A DNA stretch of 64,000 nucleotides from Triatoma infestans (taxonomy: Eukaryota; Arthropoda; Insecta; Hemiptera; Reduviidae). Positions 55,768 to 64,000 of the stretch are shown in pieces. Location: positions 124,001 through 188,000 of the forward strand of contig JAAEAF010001543.1 in assembly GCA_011037195.1 (NCBI GenBank), read 5' to 3'. A model generated the notes under the pieces. That model was not told where the DNA came from. It did not search any database and saw only the letters and a program-made list of their open reading frames with translations. The stretch's first letter is position 1; each line of letters starts with the position of its first letter. A program made the translations under genes and the position numbers.

Positions 55768-56735
55768 ATCTGGTGTGAAACACTCACACAACATTCTCTC
55801 ACTCCAGTTCTCAAAATTATAATTCACAAATTTTATAGTTTGTGTACCAAATTTAATGAAATTCGTCGAAAATTGAAAAAACTGTCCAGTAAAAGCGCAC
55901 TTCCGGTTTACTAATTTTCTTGAAAACTCGGAATTTTGGCCATCTATTTTTTTTTTTCTTCTAAAGTTAAGGCGTCTTAACATCTGTGGTCATTTGCGTC
56001 CGGAGCCTTCTCAGAGCACTGCCGGCCTCCGGACAGTGTTCTCCCGTTGAAGACAACAGACAGTGAGCTGTACGGGCTCCTAGGAAGAGAAAATCTAAGG
56101 GCAGCACGGCTGCATTCGAATCCGTGATCTCCGCGTTGCTACCACTGAGCTAATCGCTTCCGTATCTATTTATTTCTAATTAATTTTGTTTGGATGATAG
56201 AATTGTATAATCAACTATGATAGCGCTTTAGAGAAAAACATAATCCCACCCCTCCTCCAAAAGGGCCCTTAAGTGAATTTTTCCAGAGAACTGTTTTAAA
56301 TAAAAGTCGTAGATCTTTGTATGTTTAGTTTATATTGGAAGTTTCAAGAAAATCGTCGGAGACATTTTTGGGAAAATTGCGAAAAAGTGAAAAAATCATT
56401 TAGTAAAGTGTTAAAACAAATGCACTTCCGGTTATCCGATTTTTTTGAAACTCGGAATTTCAACAACATATTCAATTCTAATTAACATTAATTTAGATGA
56501 TAGAATTGTTTAATAAACTGAAATAGCACTTTAAATGAAAACCTAACCCCACCCCTCCCCCATAACTGCCCTTAAATGAATTTTCCCAGAGAAACGATTT
56601 TAGCTCTAACGATTTTCTTTAAACTTCGTATACTACGTCAACTACATAAAAAATATAAGGACGGAACTAGTTAGTTGTAATTGTGCAAATTGCATACTCA
56701 GAGAGAAAGTCATGTGCGTGTGTTTCACACCAAAG
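55768..56735. mobile_element. Composite Helentron-like element (copy D), interrupted by a SINE
   Basis: The left end is a minus-oriented 3' terminus (TCTGGTGTGAAACACTCACA). The right end is a plus-oriented 3' terminus (GTGTGTTTCACACCAAAG, then a T-run). Internal units lie between, in minus orientation at 55800-56590. So the element has two 3' ends and no 5' end. The SINE at 55950-56163 is inserted in it. Confidence 0.7.
55950..56163 (-). mobile_element. tRNA-derived SINE, family 1 (copy 6), nested
   Basis: Minus-strand head with GATTAGCTCAGTGGTAGC (excellent A box) near 56156-56139 and a GGATTCGAATGC B box near 56130-56119. The family body follows and a tail of A/T-rich sequence. ATCTATTT at 55942-55949 and 56164-56171 is the duplicated target, taken from the surrounding Helentron-like sequence. 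Confidence 0.9.
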
Positions 56736-57011
56736 TTTTTTGTTTATTTTATAGTGCGATAGTATTATTTATTTAATACATTTTTTTTTTTTATTATTAT
56801 TTGTTTAAATTGTTTATTTTCTAATTTCATATACATAAGGATGGGCAACAAATGTCTTGGTCCCGGTTTATTGCCACGTATTTTGCCCGGTTTATTGCCT
56901 GGTAGAGTCCAGAGATTTTTTCTGTGAAATTAGGCTTTGTATTATGATTAACATGAAAAACATTCAGGCAGCATGCTTAACTAGTCATTTTTATCAAACT
57001 ATTTATCAGTA
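56736..57011. other. Spacer
   Basis: T-runs only; no recognised feature. Confidence 0.3.
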
Positions 57012-57168
57012 GGAGAGATTAGCTAAGTGGGTAGCGTGCTTGGTGTAACACGCAGAGGTGACGAGTTCGAGTCCAGCAGTGCGGGCTCTTAGATTTTCTC
57101 TTCCTAAATGGGTACCACTTCAAACTCACTGCTCAGGTATGGGTTGTGTTGTCTGTTACGAGAGAAAA
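57012..57168 (+). mobile_element. tRNA-derived SINE, family 1 (copy 7), 3'-truncated
   Basis: GATTAGCTAAGTGGGTAGCG (A box) and CGAGTTCGAGTCC (B box) on the plus strand, then CTCTTAGATTTTCTCTTCCT and a GTTGTCTGTTACGAGAG block, where similarity to other copies ends. Confidence 0.8.
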
Positions 57169-57879
57169 ACTCTTGCGAAACTTATACGAATTTAGTTATT
57201 GTCTGAAATTTGAAAACTTTAACCAATCTTGCTTAATATTTTTAATGTTTCTTTTAATTAAAAGCTTCGCTTTTAATTTCTTTTTCTTTTTTTTTTGTTT
57301 TTGTTTTATAGAAGCTATTTTTGTATTTTTCTTTTCATGTGCAATTTAGTATTGTTTATAAAGTGCTCGTCCTTTGTGCGCTAAGTAAGTACATTGTTAA
57401 GTGTCGTCAAGGTTTTTTTTTTTTTTACAAACCTAAAAAGGAAGAAAAGACAAAGAAGAAATTGCTGGCATGGGGTGGTATTAAGTTGAATGTTTGTATG
57501 TGTGTTAAGTTCCGCCGAGACCGTTCCACTTTAGGCTCTTCATACTCTGCCAAGATAAATGTACTTACTGACTCATTTCTTTCTTTTTTTTTAGTCGTCT
57601 TGTGTACAATGTCCGTTTATCTGTCGGTTTGCGCCTAATACGGATAATATTCCATTTTATTTAAGCCAGTGTTTACTAGTTTATTTTTTTATATTTACTC
57701 ATTATTATTTATTCTATACTTTTTTCCATGCTAAAAAACAAAAACCAAAAAAATTATCATCTCTAAGCATAGGATAATAACTATTAACGCACAATTCTGC
57801 AAACTGAAAGAAATTTATAATACCGCTCCTTTTTATTCACCTTCTTTTACTAACATCGATCAATTTTTGGTCATTGTAT
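57169..57879. other. AT-rich non-coding stretch
   Basis: The 105-codon frame at 57321-57638 is low-complexity and has no recognisable domain. Confidence 0.35.
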
Positions 57880-58160
57880 TTATATGAACAAAATATCTCA
57901 AATCGAAAAATCCCAGGATCCCTCAATTTTGATATTTGTTTAGGTAACCTAATGGAATCCCGTCACCAAGGATTCAGTCAACATCCAGTCAGTGTAAAGT
58001 GCTACTTAAATGTCCCCCCACCCCTCAAGAATTTTGATATTTTCTCAAAAAACTGCTCCAACGGCTTGCTTTAACCTTTACATCATACTAGATAGATAAC
58101 TTTCTTATCCAATTTTGACACTTCACAGTTGATATTTTATTTGGAATCATTCTTGAAAAT
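57880..58160 (+). mobile_element. Diverged Helentron-like copy
   Basis: CTCAAATCGAAAAATCCCAG, TTTTGATATTTGTTTAGGTA, GGAATCCCGTCACC and a TTTTCTCAAAAAACTGCTCC block follow the family order (compare AGCTCAAAAACGAAAAA, TTGATATTCCGTTTAGG, TGGGATCCGACAG). Confidence 0.5.
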
Positions 58161-58460
58161 TCGATTCAAAATCCAACTTCACCTAAGTACTTATCGCTGA
58201 TTTCTATTTTCATTTTCCCAATATACAACATTTTCGTTTTACAGAATGAGCTAAAATCTTATGCGCTTTTAACAAATCATTTCCTTTGTTAAGCAAGGTC
58301 CCATAAATGTAAATAAAAGATTAAATCGACATGAAACAATAAAAATAATTAGCACTCAATTGAGATACCTATAAAATGGCTGTTTAACTAATTAAAAGTT
58401 TATAAAACCAGGTAAGCTGCTAAAAAACATATAATTGAGTTGTCTGAGGTTTTATAAAAA
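58161..58460. other. AT-rich spacer
   Basis: No recognised feature. Confidence 0.3.
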
Positions 58461-59080
58461 TGGTGGGCAGTGGAAAATGCGGTGTGTGTGTGTGTGAGCG
58501 CGTGCGAGAGAGAGAGTTGGAAGGTTTGGTAAACAGTGGGAATTGTTTTGTAGAATGGTGGTGGAATCGTTTCTGTAGACCAGGCGGGACACATATATAA
58601 CCACAGCAGAAACATCTGCGTCACACAACATACACCACCACATACTAGGGACCCCAAACTAGCCCCTGGTGGAGACGCCAAGAGAGTGGTTGGGTTGTGA
58701 TGTGTTATATAACTAGTTAAAGAGAGGGGTCATGTGTGTATGAGGGCGATATAGTGTGGTCTCATTGGACTGTTAGTTATCCGCAAAATTGTCCATCCTT
58801 GCGGCAGAGCTTATTTACAAGGACTGTAGAAAAGGTAAAAACCGCCATTACACATACCACCGCATGTAGTACTTGTACAGATGTTTGTATTATACATCTA
58901 CACACATACACACACAACACCCATACGTATAAGCATCCTATAGTAATGTTGAGGCCAGAGAACTGTGTTTATTGCATGGTCATTAGGAAATCGTGGAAAA
59001 CAGAGGCGGACTTTTATCCCGGTTTTATAACAAGTGTCATCATTTGGTTGCCACGCCTCTGAACAACTTAACATTCGCAC
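58461..59080. other. Elevated-GC segment with GT/GA repeats
   Basis: GTGTGTGTGTGTGT at about 58482-58496 followed by GAGAGAGAG, then GC-richer sequence. Frames on both strands (58400-58681, 58736-59062) overlap and have no known domain. Confidence 0.25.
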
Positions 59081-60420
59081 GATTTTAACGGAAAAAAAAG
59101 TGTGTACATTACCATCGTTCTGACCATGTTGCAAACATCAAGTACGATATTTACCAAAGCCTTTAAAAGGGTATATTCCGAATTTCGTCACCCTGGACGG
59201 AACAACTGCCATGATAGAGGGCTCCTCTATATAATGAGAGGGTAATGGACATACTTTAACAGGTTTTAGGAGAGAAATTAGTGAGGAAGGTTTTTTGAGA
59301 AATAAGCTAGAATGAATGCTGAACACTGTATAATAAAATAGAGACAGGAATCTGCTGGAACTTTCAACATAAATAGAAATTAGAGATTTGGACCGAGTAA
59401 AGAGAAAGGTAGTAGTTGGTTGCTGACGCGGTGTAACTGCTGTATCAACTGTTCTAAAGACGGTCCCATATAGGGCTAGCGCAGCTGTATTTATGCAGAG
59501 TCTCCCACTCTGCGTAAGTCGGCCTAAGTAACGAGTGAGATTCTCAAGTTTGTGTCTCTCTCTGTCTCTGCTTTAGATCCCTCTTTAGCACATACCTATA
59601 TTTATGGGCTGCGACCATAGGTCCAGGACCTTAGTCAGCCCGGGAACTTTGTTTACCTGGAAGAGATCGCGCTGTAACATTTCTGCTGAGAAGATATTAA
59701 TACAGGGAACGCTCAATATGTCTTAAATGCAAATTGTTATTCTCTGTGATAGGCAAACTGAAAGCGACTGGCTTAGTGGGATGGTAGAACTTGAAACCAA
59801 CTATAGGGCGCCAAGGATTTCGAGAAAACAAGATGGAGGATGAATTGGCGTTTCAAGGCGCCGCTTTGCTCTTTGTTAGCTCCGAACTTTTCTGAGACAT
59901 TTGTAGATGCCTAATTGGGTTATTTAATAACACTCAGACCCTGTGGAACAGAGCAGGCAAAGCATTATATGGGAGCGATTCGCCTGCCTTTGTGGGGGTT
60001 ATTTTAAGAACAGAACGCCAACTTATTCCCTGGACTTCAGTAACAATTTCAATGTGAAGAGTGTTTGTCCTGATAGTGGAAAATTGCTAGTAATAACTGG
60101 TGTTTCTTTCCTGTTAAATGCAGAAACAGCATTTGGTGATGAACGTTCAGGTGATAGAAAGTTGAACCTGTTGAAATTCATCGTCGATTCAATTTCAGTA
60201 ACATTAACAAATATGGTGGATGAACAAAGTTCAAGTTCAAGCACTTAGACAACCCAATGGATTAGGGATCAGCGAACAAAATCCTATACTGGCTAGAATA
60301 TGTATCTTATATCCTGCGATGGGAAAAGTGACATGGCGGGGAGAAATTACTTCGATAAAAAGTACCATTAATTAAATTTGTCAGGATATTTTCTAGGCGC
60401 TCCTCTTATTATTAATTTTT
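59081..60420. other. Moderate-GC stretch with one unrecognised open frame
   Basis: 59440-59700 is GC-richer with CTCTCTCTGTCTC repeats. The frame at 59943-60248 (101 codons; ends VDEQSSSSST) has no domain I know; an LTR/gag origin is possible but there is no paired LTR. Confidence 0.3.
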
Positions 60421-60429
60421 TTGGCTGAG

Positions 60430-60515
60430 CAAAAATTCCAATGGTCATGACCAGTTTCTTCGGGGCTTTGTCCCATATTCAGGATGTCTTGGCATAACAC
60501 ACTGCGACTTGAAAG
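60430..60515 (-). ncRNA. Degenerate hammerhead-like motif
   Basis: Minus strand: ACATCCTGAATATGGG, loop, CCCCGAAGAAACTGGTCATG with ACC. The order matches the fold-back family (CATC, CTGANNA, GGG/CCC, GAAAC, GGTC, ATGACC) but the core is CTGAATA and there is an insertion before GAAAC, so it would not be active. Confidence 0.4.
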
Positions 60516-60984
60516 TTCTTTTTTTTTTAGCATTCTCATTGCTCTGCCGGGCTCTCCTTCCGTTTCTTCGTTGGTAGTCCAGAATAAATGATATTAACTA
60601 ATCAAAGCCAAATCTTTAAATAAATAAAATTCTATACAACATAATTTGAGTTTAAATCAACAAATCTACCGATTGCATTCTACTAGCTAGTAACAATTAT
60701 AATGTTGAACAATGAGTGCATAAGGAAGCAGGGGCCGTTGCATAAATAAGATACGCTTTATTGCAAATTAGATTCCAGCGCCCAGTATTATGTTGCAGTT
60801 AATACAGTTTGGTTAATTGACCAATATTCTATAAACCTGAGGTTTTTATTCAAATTATAATTAGTTGCCCCGACATAAATATAGTAAAGTAGTGGTACAT
60901 ATTAGTTAATATAATATGGGTAGGTGCAGTGCTTGACTATTATAAAATCCAATCCAGAAAAGAGTGCTTTTGCAATTTTATAAC
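60516..60984. other. Spacer
   Basis: No recognised feature. Confidence 0.3.
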
Positions 60985-61212
60985 GTCATAAAATTCCCAG
61001 AACCGTTTATCAATTTTTATGGAAAGATATTGCAATTAAAAGTTATAGGTTCCTATTAATATATCCCAATATATTAATTTGTGACAGAACCGTACATAGT
61101 ACTGAATGAGGGGAAATTTAACATTGCAGTTCCCCTAGAACTCTCCTAAAAAGCATTTTTCTCCGAAAAATGTCTTAAATAAAACATTCAGGGAGAGACT
61201 TTATAGTATACG
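60985..61212 (-). mobile_element. Diverged Helentron-like internal unit
   Basis: GTGACAGAACCGTACATAG, GGGGAAATTTAACATTGCAG, CTCCTAAAAAGCATTTTTC and TGTCTTAAATAAAACATT follow the order of the internal unit in minus orientation (compare 56500-56610). Confidence 0.45.
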
Positions 61213-61223
61213 ATGTTTAAATA

Positions 61224-61454
61224 CCCTCACGCTTCGGTCTAGTAGCTAGCCAGCGCTCTCGCCCTCTTTGGGGCAAGTGGGATTAAAATCAGTGTTATCC
61301 AGCATCTTGAGAAAAAAATGGGAAGCTACAGTTGGTAGCTCATCTATTAGCGAAGACCAGTACTAAACGGCGAGGCAACCGCGCATGCTTACCTCACACC
61401 TACTTATAAAAATCGCCGTCAGGCAGCCCTTCATGTTTTTTTTTTTGTTCTACT
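61224..61454 (+). mobile_element. tRNA-like SINE, family 2 (copy 2), with target-site duplication
   Basis: Plus strand: CGGTCTAGTAGCTAGC (A box), a degraded B-box region near GGGATTAAAATC, then GGGAAGCTACAGTTGGTAGC, AAACGGCGAGGCAACC and AGCCCTTCATG, parallel to copy 1 at 7739-7990. ATGTTTAAATA at 61213-61223 and 61455-61465 is an 11-bp target-site duplication. Confidence 0.87.
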
Positions 61455-61465
61455 ATGTTTAAATA

Positions 61466-62189
61466 ATATCATTCGCGTTTTTTTATGTGTAAATCGTAAA
61501 AAAAAAAAAAAGAAAACTTTTTTTTTTAAATCGCAATTCTGGTTAAAGGATTTTTGACCGAATCTTTCCTGATTAATGTTTTATAATTATTGTTTATTTT
61601 ATTAACTTCCAAGAGTTCTTGTATATAATATGTTTTTCAAATAAAAATAAAATAAACTACCCTTTCATGTAGATTTAAGTATTGTCATTAGCATGTGACT
61701 TTCATTAAAAAAATATTTCTGGGATAATCTTTAGATTACATTAAATATAAATGTAATTAACTCTCATGTAAATTCAAAAGAGGAGAATTTCATTTCTATG
61801 TAGATGACCAAAATGTAAACTCCATCCACTACGCTACAAGGCCTCCATCCTATATAATTTGAAGTTGAATTAATTTTGTTTTTTTTTGTTTTTTTTTATT
61901 ATTAGATTTTACACTACATTTTTTAAATTCTATTCTTTATTTTTTTATATTCTTAACAAGATTTTTTTTTTTCTTCCATAGAAGAATTTAGCAACATTAT
62001 AATATGAAAATTAACATAATCTGAGCTTTCTATCAAACAGCCATTTTCGTTTCCCTACTGCAACTGTTGTTTATATCCTAAATAGTAAATTTTCTTCACA
62101 CAGTTAATAAATATTTAGATACCAACAATATCATATTGTTGAGGAGAACCAACTAAAATAAAAATGGGACTTCAGTGTTGTGACGTCCC
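61466..62189. other. AT-rich stretch, possible tRNA-like scrap
   Basis: On the minus strand CTTGTAGCGTAGTGGATGG near 61845-61827 matches an A box in 11 of 12 positions, but no B box follows. Otherwise poly-T and poly-A runs only. Confidence 0.3.
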
Positions 62190-62370
62190 AGCACTTAAGA
62201 GTCTATGAACTCATTAAAAAATAATTTTCCCTGAATGTATACAACGTTTTAAGAAAATCCGCAGGTGTTATAATCGAGAAAATTCAGGGAAAACAAAACA
62301 AAAACAAAAAAAAAAAGGGGGTCAAGAAATTTGAATTCAGACAACCGATTTTAGCAATATGTTTTGTTAT
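62190..62370 (-). mobile_element. Diverged Helentron-like internal unit
   Basis: AATAATTTTCCCTGAATG, ACAACGTTTTAAGAAAATCC and ATAATCGAGAAAATTCAGGG follow the unit order in minus orientation. Short and eroded. Confidence 0.35.
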
Positions 62371-64000
62371 TAATACTGAAGAGATGTAAAACCGTACATA
62401 CAATACACTTTAGAGGAAAGTATAATAGAATCAATCCTCAAATCAAAATGAAGAAATTTACCCAGTGATGATTTAAGTGCTGGAGTCGCCGCGACGCTCC
62501 TACGTTCAAGAATCTTATCCCGCTCCATGCTATGTGGACGAATGAACTCTACAACCTTGAGAGAGTTAAGCATCCCCCTAGAAGTTCTCTCTCTAGCTCC
62601 AATCAAGAGCTAGAAGAAATCTGACAAAAGCTGGCATATGCTGGGCTTCAGTCAATTAAAAATCAACATTTGAAGTGTTCAAAATTAAAAAAAAAAAAAA
62701 GCAGTTCTAAGAAGGGGTACAATGCTATCAAGAAGCAAACAGCCAGTCTGATACCCAAGTGCAAGTCTCCTCGAATACAAAAAAAAAGTTTTTGGTTTAT
62801 TTTTTTGTCAATTATATCTTTTTTATGGTTTCAGATTCATTTCCCCTTCCTCCTTTTTGCAGAGACTCCTCTTGAAAAGAATTTCTCAGAAAAATTAAGA
62901 GAAAAAAGAAAAAAAAAAGCCGTTGGAATCGTATTTGAGAAAATACTAAAAATTATACACGAATTCTTCTTCCACTTGTCAACTTGGCTTGTATTGTAAG
63001 TACAAGGAATGTATCGAAGACTGTTTGTGGATTCCCTTTAGAACAATGTTCTACAAAGTTATGTGCGAATTTGTACCATAGACGGGAATGTGTGCCAACC
63101 CCAGCTCGAGCTACCAAGATTTGAGAAAGTACAGTCCTCCTTAGGTGCAGAGCATAATGATCACACGACAGTCGATAGGCCTGAAAAAAAATAAATTATA
63201 AACTGGGTATTATGATGTTGCAAAATCAAACAATCGATCATCTAATATAAATTGGTTGTTTCTTTAGAAACAGATCTACAAGTTTGATATATATATAATA
63301 TAATATCTAATTAAATTTCTTTGTGTATATTTTATGATAAATGATTCACTATCTATCTATATTACTATAACTGTATTTTCTATTGATGACAAATAAAATT
63401 GATTTGAAAATTTTTTGGGTTTGTTACAATGTTATTCTATTATTCCATTTCAGTTGATTGATTCTGTTTTACATTCCGCTATATTATAAATTGTTCGCTT
63501 AAATGTTTTTTTTTTTTTTTTCTTTTCTTTTGTCATTTTCTTTCTATTCACTTCAAAAATTACTTTTCATTGTTTTCATTAGACAAAAATTACTTTATTG
63601 CTTACTTGAGCAGAAAATTTATTGAGAAAACTGGTTTACTTTTTAAAAGAGCTCATTTTTATTTTAATAATAAACTGAAAATTTATAATGAATTTGTTAA
63701 AGAACAGTTTATAGGAAATTTTCTGTTTCATTAAGAGTTTTTAATTTGAATTAAAAAAAAAAAAATCTCTCACGTGTTTATGATTAATTAATAAACATAA
63801 TATTAAGGAATGTTTTAAAAATTAGAAATAACCTTGAATCTTTTATTTATTCCTCATATTATTTAAAATAGGGTTAAGGTCGAATAAGTGATTATTTCTA
63901 CTCGGCTGTGTGTTATATTTAACTACTTTACTACAATTTGTCATATTACTGGGCTTGTTTTTTTTGTTTTTTTTTTATCTTGAAAATAATAAGAGTAATT
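62371..64000. other. AT-rich non-coding stretch to the window end
   Basis: The frames at 62370-62606 (minus) and 62670-62999 (plus, lysine-rich from poly-A) have no known domain. No gene or element recognised. Confidence 0.35.

Noticed and set aside
57321..57638. 105-codon frame (poly-Phe/Lys-rich)
   Set aside because: Composed of translated T- and A-runs; low complexity and no homology signature.
59440..59720. A solo LTR at the CTCTCTGTCTC-rich segment
   Set aside because: No TG...CA boundaries, no target duplication and no second copy could be found by eye.
61825..61850. A-box-like TAGCGTAGTGG as a tRNA or SINE
   Set aside because: No B box at tRNA spacing and no second copy; kept only as a remark.

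Overview
This is a eukaryotic nuclear window: AT-rich, full of homopolymer runs and microsatellites, and built almost entirely from decayed transposable elements. I recognise no intact host protein gene; the longest open frames are transposon remnants or chance reading frames. The best lineage clue is a nuclear copy of mitochondrial DNA at about 32.05-33.2 kb. It carries cox1 (3' end), trnL2(UUR) and cox2 in that order. The cox1-trnL2-cox2 order is the classic pancrustacean arrangement, so an insect or crustacean is likely. The types of elements present fit this.

Layout. 0-1.4 kb: 3' end of a Jockey/I-type LINE with an RNase H domain. 1.6-7 kb: a tRNA-derived SINE, an inverted pair of LINE RT fragments, a dispersed repeat and a LINE C-terminal fragment. 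7.7-10.7 kb: a second SINE family, a fold-back element with degraded hammerhead-like motifs, and a 0.2-kb repeat present twice. 13.4-15.3 kb: two head-to-head copies of a Helentron-like non-autonomous element. 17.6-18.3 kb: a LINE interrupted by a SINE. 19.3-20.4 kb: LTR-retrotransposon debris with the two LTRs inverted. 22.2-23.3 kb: a Penelope-like element (PLE) with a GIY-YIG remnant and a downstream hammerhead-like motif. 26.27-26.77 kb: a 41-bp minisatellite. 28.15-29.5 kb: a mariner-type fold-back element. 32.0-33.2 kb: the NUMT. 34.09-34.38 kb: a near-perfect fold-back with two opposed hammerhead-like motifs and target-site duplications. 35.2-37.8 kb: a local duplication containing SINEs, then a LINE 3' end with a single stop codon. 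41.4-44.9 kb: more Helentron-like copies and a mariner end. 50-62 kb: SINEs, Helentron-like copies, a composite element and further repeats.

Three observations stand out. (1) The 41-bp minisatellite is homologous to the 3' terminal hairpin of the Helentron-like family, including a compensatory base-pair change, so it probably arose by amplification of that terminus. (2) A small fold-back family with target-site duplications carries paired hammerhead-ribozyme-like cores in opposite orientation; a related core lies downstream of the PLE coding remnant in the same window. (3) A mariner element with a DD41D-type spacing exists as an inverted duplication of its own 3' half. There is no evidence of operons or co-regulated host genes here; the relations between features are nesting, duplication and inversion of mobile DNA.
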